Shown here one piece after another: positions 7,841-15,927 of a stretch of DNA of 64,000 bases. The stretch is from Sphingomonas sp. ERG5. GTDB lineage: Bacteria; Pseudomonadota; Alphaproteobacteria; Sphingomonadales; Sphingomonadaceae. The stretch covers positions 1 through 64,000 of the forward strand of contig NZ_JSXI01000013.1 in assembly GCF_000803065.1 (NCBI RefSeq). The letters are read 5' to 3'. Both the position numbers and the translations under genes were made by a program. Position 1 is the first letter of the stretch. Every line of letters starts with the position of its first letter. The notes under the pieces were generated by a model. That model was given only the letters and a program-made list of their open reading frames with translations. It was not told where the DNA came from and searched no databases.

Positions 7841-8322
7841 TGCGTGTACCGCATCGGTCTGGAATTGCCGCGCTGGTGCTGGCGTCCGCCGCCTGTTCGC
7901 CGAGTCCATCCGACAATCAGGCAGCCGCCAATATCGAGGCGACGATCGCCGAGAACCAGTCGTCCGATGCCGCGCGGGGCTTGCCGAAGAGCGATGCGCC
8001 CAATCCGGTCCGGGCGGCCAGGACCTTGCCGCCGGCCTTTCTCGGCCGTTGGGGTATCACGCCGGCGGATTGCGATTTCAGCCGCACCGATACCAAGGGG
8101 CTGGTGACGGTCTTCGCCGACAAATTGAGCTTCTATGATTCGACCGCGAAGATCGATGCGCTGACGCATCGGTCGCAGTATAAGGTGACCGCCGACCTGA
8201 TTTTCACCGGCGAAGGCCGGACCTGGACGAAGCGTGCGGCGCTCGAACTCGTCACGGCGGGCACAGCATTGCTGCGGACCGAACAATCGCCCGCCGCAAC
8301 CTATCGTTACGAGCGCTGCTAG
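7825..8322 (+). CDS. Lipoprotein, second of a paralogous pair
   Basis: A 165-residue lipoprotein with signal and lipobox LASAAC (Cys24 from this start). It is a paralogue of the preceding protein: GRWGITPADCD, GEGRTW and ATYRYERC align with the first copy. The reading frame overlaps the stop of the upstream gene. The start may be 7825, or 7837, where ATGA overlaps the upstream TGA, a typical coupling arrangement. The paired cysteines near the ends of the domain are conserved in both and may form a disulfide in the periplasm. The function is unknown. Confidence 0.8.
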   Translation: MSRRMMRVPHRSGIAALVLASAACSPSPSDNQAAANIEATIAENQSSDAARGLPKSDAPNPVRAARTLPPAFLGRWGITPADCDFSRTDTKGLVTVFADKLSFYDSTAKIDALTHRSQYKVTADLIFTGEGRTWTKRAALELVTAGTALLRTEQSPAATYRYERC

Positions 8323-8332
8323 GAGCAATCGC

Positions 8333-8410
8333 ATGACGACCCGGCTCACCCTTTTCGGCGCGCGGCGCGAGATCGACGATCTCGCGCGCCAGCGTGCGCC
8401 GTTCGGGTAA
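8333..8410 (+). CDS. Possible 25-residue ORF with internal hairpin
   Basis: A short frame reading MTTRLTLFGARREIDDLARQ then RAPFG. It begins 10 bases after the lipoprotein stop with a good AGGAG upstream, and ends just before the deacetylase gene. Its second half contains a perfect 10-bp stem (GCGCGAGATC, 8365-8374, with its complement at 8378-8387). It may be a leader peptide for the next gene or chance. Evidence is limited to the ribosome site and position. Confidence 0.3.
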   Translation: MTTRLTLFGARREIDDLARQRAPFG

Positions 8411-8416
8411 GCCGAT

Positions 8417-9421
8417 ATGCGGATCGTCCTTGTCCTTGCCGCCTTGCTCATCGGCGCACGCGCCGCGCCGGTGGCGATCGGCAGCATGCCGCCGGTGATG
8501 CCGGCCAAGATGATCGCGCTGAGTTTCGACGATGCGCCGCGCGGGCCGGGCGCGTTCCTGACCACCGATCAGCGCAACGCCATGCTGATCGCGGCGCTGA
8601 AGGCCGAGCGTGTCGATCAGGTCGCGTTCTTCGTCAATCCGGTGCGAATTTCCCATGGCGATGGCGATGAGGAACGGATCGATCGGTACGTCGCGGCGGG
8701 CCATGTCATTGCCGATCACACCTATTCGCATCCGCGGCTGTCGAAAGTGTCGGCCAAGACCTATCTCGCGGACATCGACAAGGCCGAAGCCTGGCTGAAG
8801 GGTCGGCCGGGCTATCGCCCGTGGTTTCGCTTCCCGGCACTGGATGAAGGCGGACCGGACAAGGTGAAGCGTGACGCGGTGCGCGCCGGTCTCCGCGCGC
8901 GGCACTTGCGTAACGGCTATGTCACCGTCGATGGTTCGGACTGGTATCTCGACAGCCTGTCGATCGCCGCGAAGAAAGCGGGCAAGCCGATCGATATGGC
9001 GGCGCTGCGCCGTCTCTATGTCGAGACGATGGTGCAGTCCGCGAATTTTTCCGACGCGCTGATGCGGCGCACGCTCGGCCGCTCGCCGGCGCATATGCTG
9101 TTGTTGCACGAAACCGATCTTGCCGCACTGTTCATGCCCGACCTGATCGAAGCGCTGCGCAACGATGGATGGGGGATCGTCACCGCCGATCGCGCTTATG
9201 CCGATCCGATCTATGATGCGGTGCCCGAAATCGCCTGGGCGAATGGCACGCTCGCCGAGCAGCTTGCCTGGCAAAACCATATCACCGGCCCGCGCTGGTA
9301 CGAACGCAATGATATAAGGGTCGCCAAGACCCTGTTCACCGAGCGGGTCTTGCACGCCATGCCCGCCCCCTTTCCTTCACCGCCCGTCAAGGCGCTTCCC
9401 CTCGTCACCCCAGCGACATGA
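8417..9421 (+). CDS. Polysaccharide deacetylase family protein
   Basis: A 334-residue exported NodB-type (carbohydrate esterase 4) enzyme. It has a signal peptide (MRIVLVLAALLIGARAAP), then the catalytic region with FDDAP (Asp38/Asp39) and the metal-binding HTYSHPRLS motif (His101, His105). These enzymes remove acetyl groups from N-acetylglucosamine polymers or peptidoglycan in a metal-dependent manner. The substrate is not deducible here. It is followed after 7 bp by the acyl-CoA dehydrogenase gene. The C-terminal 150 residues go beyond the usual core and carry no motif I recognise. Confidence 0.85.
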   Translation: MRIVLVLAALLIGARAAPVAIGSMPPVMPAKMIALSFDDAPRGPGAFLTTDQRNAMLIAALKAERVDQVAFFVNPVRISHGDGDEERIDRYVAAGHVIADHTYSHPRLSKVSAKTYLADIDKAEAWLKGRPGYRPWFRFPALDEGGPDKVKRDAVRAGLRARHLRNGYVTVDGSDWYLDSLSIAAKKAGKPIDMAALRRLYVETMVQSANFSDALMRRTLGRSPAHMLLLHETDLAALFMPDLIEALRNDGWGIVTADRAYADPIYDAVPEIAWANGTLAEQLAWQNHITGPRWYERNDIRVAKTLFTERVLHAMPAPFPSPPVKALPLVTPAT

Positions 9422-9428
9422 GACCAGC

Positions 9429-10586
9429 ATGACCAACCAGTTCGACCTTACCGACGACCAGCGCGAGATCCAGGATCTGGCGCGGAAGTTCACCGCCGAC
9501 CGCATCACGCCGCACGCGGCGGAATGGGACGAGAAGCATATTTTCCCCAAGGACGTGATCAAGGCGGCGGCCGAACTCGGCTTCGCCGCGATCTATGTCT
9601 CGGAGGAAGCTGGCGGGATCAATCTCGGCCGGCTCGAATCCGCGATCATCATGGAGGCGATGGCCTATGGCTGCCCCGCGACCAGCGCGTTCATCAGCAT
9701 CCACAACATGGCGTCATGGATGATCGACCGCTTCGGCAGCCAGACGGTGAAGGACAAATATCTTCCCGATCTGGTGACGATGGAGCGGATGGCGAGCTAT
9801 TGCCTGACCGAACCATCCTCAGGCTCGGACGCCGCCGCGCTCAAGACCAAGGCGGTGCGGGGCACTGACGCAGCGGGGGATCACTATGTCGTCACCGGCA
9901 CCAAGCAGTTCATCTCCGGCGCAGGCGAGAACGAAGTCTATGTGACAATGGTCCGCACCGGCGAGGAGGGGCCGAAGGGCATTTCCTGCATGGTGATCGA
10001 GAAGGACATGCCCGGCGTCAGCTTCGGTGCCAATGAACGCAAGCTTGGCTGGCATGCGCAGCCGACGCGGCAGGTAATTTTCGATAGCGTGCGCGTACCG
10101 GTCGAGAACCTTGTCGGTGGTGAGGGCGAGGGGTTCCGCATCGCGATGATGGGCCTCGATGGCGGGCGGCTCAATATCGGCGCCTGCTCGCTCGGCGGTG
10201 CGCAACGCTGCCTTGATGAGGCAATCCAGTACACCAAGGATCGCAAGCAGTTCGGCACCGCGATCGCCGATTTCCAGAACACCCAATTCACCCTGGCCGA
10301 CATGGCGACCGAGCTCGAGGCGGCACGCGCCTTGCTCTATATGGCGGCGGCCAAGGTAACGGCCAATGCGCCCGACAAGACGCGCTTCGCGGCGATGGCC
10401 AAGCGGCTTGCGACCGACACTGGATCGTCAGTGGTCGATCGCGCGCTGCAGTTGCATGGCGGTTATGGCTATTTGCAGGACTATCCGATCGAGCGTTTCT
10501 GGCGCGATCTGCGTGTGCATTCGATCCTGGAGGGCACCAACCAGGTGATGCGCATGATCGTCGGCCGCGAGTTGACCCGCCAGTGA
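9429..10586 (+). CDS. Acyl-CoA dehydrogenase, probably isobutyryl-CoA dehydrogenase
   Basis: A 385-residue FAD-dependent acyl-CoA dehydrogenase with the full fold: the signature CLTEPSSGSDAAAL, the GLDGGRLNIGACSLGG segment, the flavin-binding HGGYGYLQDYPIERFWRD, and the catalytic-glutamate region ILEGTNQVMR. The closest functional match by context is isobutyryl-CoA dehydrogenase, which forms methacrylyl-CoA in valine breakdown, because mmsB, enoyl-CoA hydratase and 3-hydroxyisobutyryl-CoA hydrolase genes follow. A short- or branched-chain specificity cannot be separated from sequence alone. The stop overlaps the GTG start of phaC (GTGA). Confidence 0.9.
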   Translation: MTNQFDLTDDQREIQDLARKFTADRITPHAAEWDEKHIFPKDVIKAAAELGFAAIYVSEEAGGINLGRLESAIIMEAMAYGCPATSAFISIHNMASWMIDRFGSQTVKDKYLPDLVTMERMASYCLTEPSSGSDAAALKTKAVRGTDAAGDHYVVTGTKQFISGAGENEVYVTMVRTGEEGPKGISCMVIEKDMPGVSFGANERKLGWHAQPTRQVIFDSVRVPVENLVGGEGEGFRIAMMGLDGGRLNIGACSLGGAQRCLDEAIQYTKDRKQFGTAIADFQNTQFTLADMATELEAARALLYMAAAKVTANAPDKTRFAAMAKRLATDTGSSVVDRALQLHGGYGYLQDYPIERFWRDLRVHSILEGTNQVMRMIVGRELTRQ

Positions 10587-12337
10587 CCGATCAGCCAAAT
10601 CCGCCAGGCGTGACGCAAATGTGGCAGGACGCGCTCGCCAATGTGTCGAGCGCGCTGGGCAAGGCCGCGCGCGCGCCGATCCCCACCGGGTCGAGCCAAC
10701 CCTATGATCCGCTGGCGCTGTTTCGCTCGATGTCGGGCTTCGCCATGGGACTGGGGTCGAACCCGCAGCAATTGCTTGAGGTCCAGCTCCAGGCGGCGCG
10801 CGAATGGGGCGATTTCTGGACTCAGGCCTGGTTGCCCAGGGCCGATGCGGAAAAGCCGCGCGATCGCCGCTTCTCGGCTCCGGAGTGGGAGGAGCAGCCC
10901 TATTTCCGCTCGCTTCGCGACGCCTATCTGCTTGCCTCGAAGCAATTGCGCGCCGTCGCCGATGTCGCCGACGGCCCGCACAGCCCCGACAAGGCAATGA
11001 CCGCGTTCGTGCTCGATCAATATCTCAACGCGATTGCGCCGACCAACTTCGCGATGACCAACCCGGAGGTGATCCAGCGGACGGTCGAGACCGGTGGCGC
11101 CAATCTCGCGGCGGGTTTTGCGCATCTTGTCGAGGACATGGCGTTGGGCAAAGGCATCGTCCGCCGCCGCAGCGACGAAAATGCCTTTACCAAGGGCGGC
11201 AACATCGCCGCGACGCCGGGCAGCGTGGTGTTCCAGAATCATCTGTTCCAGCTGATCCAGTATGATCCGACCACGCCCGACGTGCATGCCGAGCCGATGC
11301 TCTATGTGCCGCCGCTAGTGAACAAATTCTACATGATCGACCTGCAGTCGCGATCGAGCATGGTGCGCTGGCTGGTCGAGCAAGGGCGAACCGTGTTCGT
11401 CATCTCATGGATCAATCCCGACGAAAGTCACCGCGATTGCGGGGTGGAGCACTATGTCCTCGACGGGATCGTGACGGCGCTTGGCGAAGTGCGCAAAAGA
11501 ACAGGCAAGGGCGCCGGCAAGGCGAAGGTCGATCTGTTCGCCTTCTGCCTCGGTGGTACGCTGGTCGCGATCGCGCTGGCGTATCTCGCCGCCAAGGGCC
11601 GCGCCGATGAGGTCGGCAGCGCGACCCTGATCGGATCGATGGTCGACTTCGCCGATATGCGCGACTGGTCGGCATTCGTGCATGAGGCGCATCTCGACGC
11701 GCTCGAGACGCATCTCGAAAAGCGTGGCTTTATCGATTCGACCGAGTTGCAGCAGCTCTTCGCCGCAGTGCGCTCGAACGACCTGATCTGGTCTTCGGTG
11801 GTCAATCATTATCTGCTCGACCGCGCAGCGCCGCCGTCCGACCTGCTCTACTGGTTCGAGGATGGCGCGCGCATTCCTCAGGCCTTTCTCAAATCCTATA
11901 ATCGTGGGCTGCTCTTCTCCAATGCGCTGAAGGAGGGAACCGGCTTCGAGGTCGGGGGCGTCGCGATCGACCTGTCGAGCGTGAAGACGCCGGTACTGCT
12001 CGTCGCGCTGAAGGACGATCATGTCTCGGCATGGAGCGCGGTCTATGATGGCGCGAAGCTGTTTGGCGGGCCGGTCACCTTCATCCTTGGCGGTTCCGGC
12101 CATAATGCCGGGGTGATCAATCCGCCTGCCGCCAACAAGCATGGTTACTGGACCAGCGCCGCCATGCCCGATCGGGCCGAGGACTGGCTTGCCGGTGCCG
12201 AAAAGCATCAGGGATCCTGGTGGCCGATCTGGGATGGCTGGTTGAGCGCGGCGGGCTCAGGCAAGCGTGCCGCACCCCGCACACCCGCCAATCCGATCGA
12301 GCCCGCGCCCGGCTCTTACGTTTCCATCACTCACTGA
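10583..12337 (+). CDS. phaC: Class I poly(3-hydroxyalkanoate) synthase
   Basis: A 584-residue synthase that polymerises 3-hydroxyacyl-CoA into storage polyester. The triad is Cys322 in FCLGGT, an Asp in LKDDH (478/479) and His507 in GSGHNAGVINP, spaced as in class I enzymes. The lipase box, usually G-x-C-x-G, reads A-F-C-L-G here. The GTG start overlaps the stop of the acyl-CoA dehydrogenase by four bases, so the two are probably co-translated. Its place among valine genes suggests a link with propionyl-CoA/3-hydroxyvalerate supply; that is inference. Confidence 0.92.
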   Translation: MTDQPNPPGVTQMWQDALANVSSALGKAARAPIPTGSSQPYDPLALFRSMSGFAMGLGSNPQQLLEVQLQAAREWGDFWTQAWLPRADAEKPRDRRFSAPEWEEQPYFRSLRDAYLLASKQLRAVADVADGPHSPDKAMTAFVLDQYLNAIAPTNFAMTNPEVIQRTVETGGANLAAGFAHLVEDMALGKGIVRRRSDENAFTKGGNIAATPGSVVFQNHLFQLIQYDPTTPDVHAEPMLYVPPLVNKFYMIDLQSRSSMVRWLVEQGRTVFVISWINPDESHRDCGVEHYVLDGIVTALGEVRKRTGKGAGKAKVDLFAFCLGGTLVAIALAYLAAKGRADEVGSATLIGSMVDFADMRDWSAFVHEAHLDALETHLEKRGFIDSTELQQLFAAVRSNDLIWSSVVNHYLLDRAAPPSDLLYWFEDGARIPQAFLKSYNRGLLFSNALKEGTGFEVGGVAIDLSSVKTPVLLVALKDDHVSAWSAVYDGAKLFGGPVTFILGGSGHNAGVINPPAANKHGYWTSAAMPDRAEDWLAGAEKHQGSWWPIWDGWLSAAGSGKRAAPRTPANPIEPAPGSYVSITH

Positions 12338-12351
12338 GTTTGCATGTACCG

Positions 12352-13431
12352 ATGAATGATATGTCCACGCCTACCGAAACACTTGCCTATCGCGACGGCG
12401 CCGCCGGGCGTCTGCGGCTCAACCGGCCCAAGGCGCTGAATGCGCTCAACTTGCCGATGGTGCAGCAAATGACGCGCGCGCTGCTCGACTGGCGCGAGGA
12501 TCGCAGCATTCGCCTGATCCTGATCGACCATGCCGAGGGGCGGGGTTTCTGTGCCGGCGGCGACGTGGTGACGATCGCGGGCAGCGCCCAGGGGCACGGC
12601 GCGGCTGGGCAGGCCTTCTTCTTCCAGGAATATCGCCTCAATCATTTGATGTACACATACCCGAAGCCGGGCGTGGTGTTCATGGACGGCGTGACGATGG
12701 GCGGCGGCGTCGGCATCGCTTGCCCGTGCCGCTACCGCGTGGTCACCGAACGTACGATCTTCGCGATGCCCGAAACCGCGATCGGTCTGTTCCCCGATGT
12801 CGGCGGCGGCCGCTATCTGTCGCGGCTACGCGGGCGGGCGGCGCAATATCTCGCGCTGACCGGCGCGCGGCTCGATGGCGCGGACTGCATCGCGCTTGGC
12901 CTGGCCAATTATTATGTGCCGTCTGAAAAGCTCGAGGCGCTGAAGGCCGAACTGAGCGCGACCCCGGAAAAGGTCGAATCGATCCTGGCCGGTGTCTCCA
13001 TCGTCCCGCCACCGGCGAAGATCGTCGAGCAATTGCCGGCGATCGACCGGCTGTTCGCGTCGGATGATTATGAGGAAATCCTTGCCGCGCTCGAAGCCGA
13101 TGGTTCGGACTGGGCGACGCGGCAGCGTGAGACGCTGCGCTCGAAATCACCGACAGCGTGCAAGGTATCACTGCGCATGCTGGTCGAAAGTCCGCGTCAG
13201 CCGCATTTCGTCGACGAGATGCGCATGGAATTCGGCATTGCCGCGCGCATGTTCCGCCATCCCGATTTCGGCGAAGGCGTGCGCGCCTTGCTGATCGACA
13301 AGGATAATAATCCGACCTGGAACCCCGCCACGCCGGAAGGCGTGACCGCGGCGATGGTCGATGGTTTCTTCCAGCCGCTGCCCGCCAGCCAGGCCTGGAC
13401 CCCGCTTCCTGCCAATGCCGACGGAGACTGA
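12352..13431 (+). CDS. Enoyl-CoA hydratase/isomerase family, probably 3-hydroxyisobutyryl-CoA hydrolase
   Basis: A 359-residue crotonase-fold protein, longer than ordinary enoyl-CoA hydratases (about 260) and typical of 3-hydroxyisobutyryl-CoA hydrolase, which releases 3-hydroxyisobutyrate for MmsB. Motifs are [18 protein letters not shown], and the segment [16 protein letters not shown] with the glutamate expected for the hydrolase. A C-terminal extension ([20 protein letters not shown]) is also characteristic. The ATG at 12352 (or 12361, nine bases later) follows phaC by 14 bp. The long upstream open frame overlapping phaC is not believed. Confidence 0.9.
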   Translation: MNDMSTPTETLAYRDGAAGRLRLNRPKALNALNLPMVQQMTRALLDWREDRSIRLILIDHAEGRGFCAGGDVVTIAGSAQGHGAAGQAFFFQEYRLNHLMYTYPKPGVVFMDGVTMGGGVGIACPCRYRVVTERTIFAMPETAIGLFPDVGGGRYLSRLRGRAAQYLALTGARLDGADCIALGLANYYVPSEKLEALKAELSATPEKVESILAGVSIVPPPAKIVEQLPAIDRLFASDDYEEILAALEADGSDWATRQRETLRSKSPTACKVSLRMLVESPRQPHFVDEMRMEFGIAARMFRHPDFGEGVRALLIDKDNNPTWNPATPEGVTAAMVDGFFQPLPASQAWTPLPANADGD

Positions 13432-13435
13432 TCCC

Positions 13436-14212
13436 ATGGCCATTTACGAAACCCTGCTCGTCGAACAGCGCGATGCCGTCACGCTGATCACGCTCAACCG
13501 TCCTCAGGCGCTCAACGCGCTCAACAATCAAGTGCTCGGCGAACTGGTTGCCGCAATGACCGCCTATGATGCCGACGACAGCCAGCATTGCGCCGTGCTG
13601 ACCGGCAGCGAAAAAGCGTTCGCCGCCGGTGCCGACATCAAGGAAATGGCCGGCCAGTCGTTCGCCGACATGTTCAGCGGCAATTATTTCGCCGGCTGGG
13701 AGCGCTTTACCGCGACGCGCAAGCCGATCATCGCCGCGGTTGCCGGCTTCGCGCTCGGTGGCGGGTGCGAACTGGCAATGATGTGCGACTTCATTCTCGC
13801 CGCCGACACCGCGAAGTTCGGCCAGCCTGAAATCAAGCTCGGCGTTGCGCCTGGCATGGGCGGTTCGCAGCGCCTGACGCGAGCGGTTGGCAAGGCCAAG
13901 GCGATGGAAATGTGCCTGACCGGGCGGATGATGGGCGCGGAAGAAGCCGAGCGCGCCGGGTTGGTCAGCCGTATCATCCCTGCCGCCGAACTGCTCGACG
14001 AGGCATTGAAGACCGCTGCGGCGATCGCCGGGATGGCGCCACTCGCTGCGCTCGCCAACAAGGAAATGATCAACGCCGCATTCGAGACGGGCCTTGCCCA
14101 GGGCGTGCAGTTCGAACGTCGCCTGTTCCATGCGCTGTTCGGCACCGCCGACCAGAAGGAAGGCATGGCTGCTTTCGTCGAGAAACGTCCGGGCAACTGG
14201 ACGGGGAAATAA
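13436..14212 (+). CDS. Enoyl-CoA hydratase
   Basis: A 258-residue crotonase-fold hydratase that adds water to 2-enoyl-CoA, here presumably methacrylyl-CoA to 3-hydroxyisobutyryl-CoA. Both catalytic glutamates are in place: [11 protein letters not shown] and [16 protein letters not shown], and the oxyanion-hole motif is [10 protein letters not shown]. The start is the ATG at 13436, four bases after the preceding stop, giving the canonical [14 protein letters not shown]-terminus. It is part of the valine operon ending with mmsB. Confidence 0.93.
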   Translation: MAIYETLLVEQRDAVTLITLNRPQALNALNNQVLGELVAAMTAYDADDSQHCAVLTGSEKAFAAGADIKEMAGQSFADMFSGNYFAGWERFTATRKPIIAAVAGFALGGGCELAMMCDFILAADTAKFGQPEIKLGVAPGMGGSQRLTRAVGKAKAMEMCLTGRMMGAEEAERAGLVSRIIPAAELLDEALKTAAAIAGMAPLAALANKEMINAAFETGLAQGVQFERRLFHALFGTADQKEGMAAFVEKRPGNWTGK

Positions 14213-14310
14213 CCAACACGTCACCGGGGCCACTCAAAGAGCGCGCGCAGCGCCAGCCCCATAAGAATCCCGGCTTGTCGGGATGACGAATTGATATCGG
14301 AGAATAACTT

Positions 14311-15195
14311 ATGGCACGCGTCGCATTTATCGGTCTCGGCAATATGGGCGGCGGCATGGCCGCGAACCTGGCGAAGAAGGGCCATGACGTCCGCGCCTTC
14401 GACCTCTCGGCCGAGGCGCTCGCCCGTGCCAAGGAAGCGGGCTGCCTGCCCGCCGCGAGCGTCGAGGAAGCACTTGACGGTGCCGAGGCCGTCATCACCA
14501 TGCTGCCGGCCGGCAAGCATGTGGAAGGCGTCTATGCCGATGCCGTGTTCGCCGCGGCGCCGCAATCGGCGATCCTGATCGATTGCTCGACCATCGACGT
14601 TGCGACTGCCAAGCGTATCGCCGAAGCCGCCAGCGCCAAGGGTTACGCTGCGGTCGACGCACCCGTGTCGGGCGGCATTGCCGCTGCCAATGCCGGCACG
14701 TTGACCTTCATGGTCGGCGGTAGCGCCGAAGCCTTTGACCGTGCTCAGCCCTTTCTCGCCGATATGGGCAAGGCAGTGATTCATGCCGGGTCAAATGGTA
14801 CCGGACAGGTCGCCAAGATCGCCAACAATATGCTGCTCGGCATCACGATGATCGGCACGTGCGAAGCATTCCTGCTGGCGCAGAAGCTCGGTCTCGACGC
14901 GCAGAAGTTCTTCGACATCGCCAGCGTGTCGTCGGGCCAGAGCTGGTCGATGACCAGCTACGCCCCGCTCCCCGGGGTTGGCCCCGACACGCCCGCCGAT
15001 CATGACTATCAGGGCGGTTTCGCCGCCGCGCTGATGCTCAAGGATTTGCGGCTGGCGATGGAGGCGGCATCGACTGCCAATACCGGCACGCCGTTGGGCG
15101 CCCGTGCGGCGGAACTGTACGAGAAATTCAATGCCGACGGGCAGGGCGGCACTGACTTCTCCGGCATCATCAGGATGCTTGACGCGAAAGCCTGA
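14311..15195 (+). CDS. mmsB: 3-hydroxyisobutyrate dehydrogenase
   Basis: A 294-residue NAD-dependent dehydrogenase that makes methylmalonate semialdehyde, the substrate of MmsA. The N-terminal GLGNMGGGMAANL is the nucleotide-binding glycine motif, DAPVSGG the family signature, and Lys169 in GQVAKIANN the catalytic lysine. The gene closes the valine run and follows a 98-bp gap with a weak hairpin around GGCTTGTCGGG. Its partner mmsA is about 12 kb away at 1242, an unusual separation for this pathway. Confidence 0.94.
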   Translation: MARVAFIGLGNMGGGMAANLAKKGHDVRAFDLSAEALARAKEAGCLPAASVEEALDGAEAVITMLPAGKHVEGVYADAVFAAAPQSAILIDCSTIDVATAKRIAEAASAKGYAAVDAPVSGGIAAANAGTLTFMVGGSAEAFDRAQPFLADMGKAVIHAGSNGTGQVAKIANNMLLGITMIGTCEAFLLAQKLGLDAQKFFDIASVSSGQSWSMTSYAPLPGVGPDTPADHDYQGGFAAALMLKDLRLAMEAASTANTGTPLGARAAELYEKFNADGQGGTDFSGIIRMLDAKA

Positions 15196-15215
15196 GCGAT
15201 AATTTCGCCACACCG

Positions 15216-15248
15216 CCCTGATCCTGACACTTGATGTCAGGATCAGGG
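15216..15248 (+). terminator. Strong hairpin after mmsB
   Basis: A 14-bp perfect stem (left arm CCCTGATCCTGACA, 15216-15229, complement 15235-15248) around CTTGA, 20 bp past the mmsB stop. There is no T-run, so termination would need Rho or the stem may protect mRNA. Position supports an end-of-operon role. Confidence 0.55.
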
Positions 15249-15287
15249 GCCTAAAGGGAGCGTCCACCGGATAAGGACGTTCTTCAC

Positions 15288-15845
15288 ATGCTCGATCGCC
15301 GCGACATGCTCAGCCTTTCGATCCTGGCGGGCGCCGCCACGGCCGCTCCTTCGGTCGCCGCGACGCTGGCGGGTGGCGACCCTGGGCATGACTTCGATTT
15401 CCTGATCGGCTCCTGGCGAGTGAAACATCGCCGTCTCAAGGAGCGGCTCACCGGCAGCAACGATTGGCAGGAATTCGATGGTCGCTGCGTCATGCAACCG
15501 GTGCTGGGCGGGGTTGGCAATATCGACGACAATTGGCTGGATATTCCGGGAGGCGCATATCGCGCCGTCACGTTGCGCTCCTATGATCCGAAAACCAGGC
15601 TCTGGGCGATCTGGTGGCTCGACGGGCGCAACCCTCATACACTCGATGTGCCGGTGAAAGGCAGTTTCGAGAATGGCCTCGGCACCTTCTTCGCCGACGA
15701 CACGCTGCGGGGGCAGCCGGTCAAGCTGCGCTTCCTGTGGTCGGCGATCACCGCCACCAGCGCCGAATGGCGCCAGGCCCTGTCGGCTGACGGCGGCAAG
15801 ACATGGGAGACCAATTGGATCATGCACTTCGCTCGCGTCACCTGA
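15288..15845 (+). CDS. Exported protein with twin-arginine-like signal, function unknown
   Basis: A 185-residue protein. MLDRRDMLSLSILAGAATAAPS is a probable Tat-type or Sec signal peptide. The mature part opens with DFDFLIGSWRVKHRRL and ends with KTWETNWIMHFARV, a beta-rich pattern seen in small exported sphingomonad proteins (DUF1579-like). No catalytic residues can be named. It is a single gene between the mmsB terminator and the transporter. I do not recognise it further. Confidence 0.75.
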   Translation: MLDRRDMLSLSILAGAATAAPSVAATLAGGDPGHDFDFLIGSWRVKHRRLKERLTGSNDWQEFDGRCVMQPVLGGVGNIDDNWLDIPGGAYRAVTLRSYDPKTRLWAIWWLDGRNPHTLDVPVKGSFENGLGTFFADDTLRGQPVKLRFLWSAITATSAEWRQALSADGGKTWETNWIMHFARVT

Positions 15846-15927
15846 TCCGCCGCTCATTTACTCGACACAGCCGCTTGCCGCTCTCCACAATCGCGCTAAA
15901 CCCGGGGCGATCAGGGGGAGAAGACCA

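Noticed and set aside
7816-8565. 249-codon minus-strand frame over the lipoproteins
   Set aside because: Antisense shadow of the paired lipoproteins and the deacetylase start.
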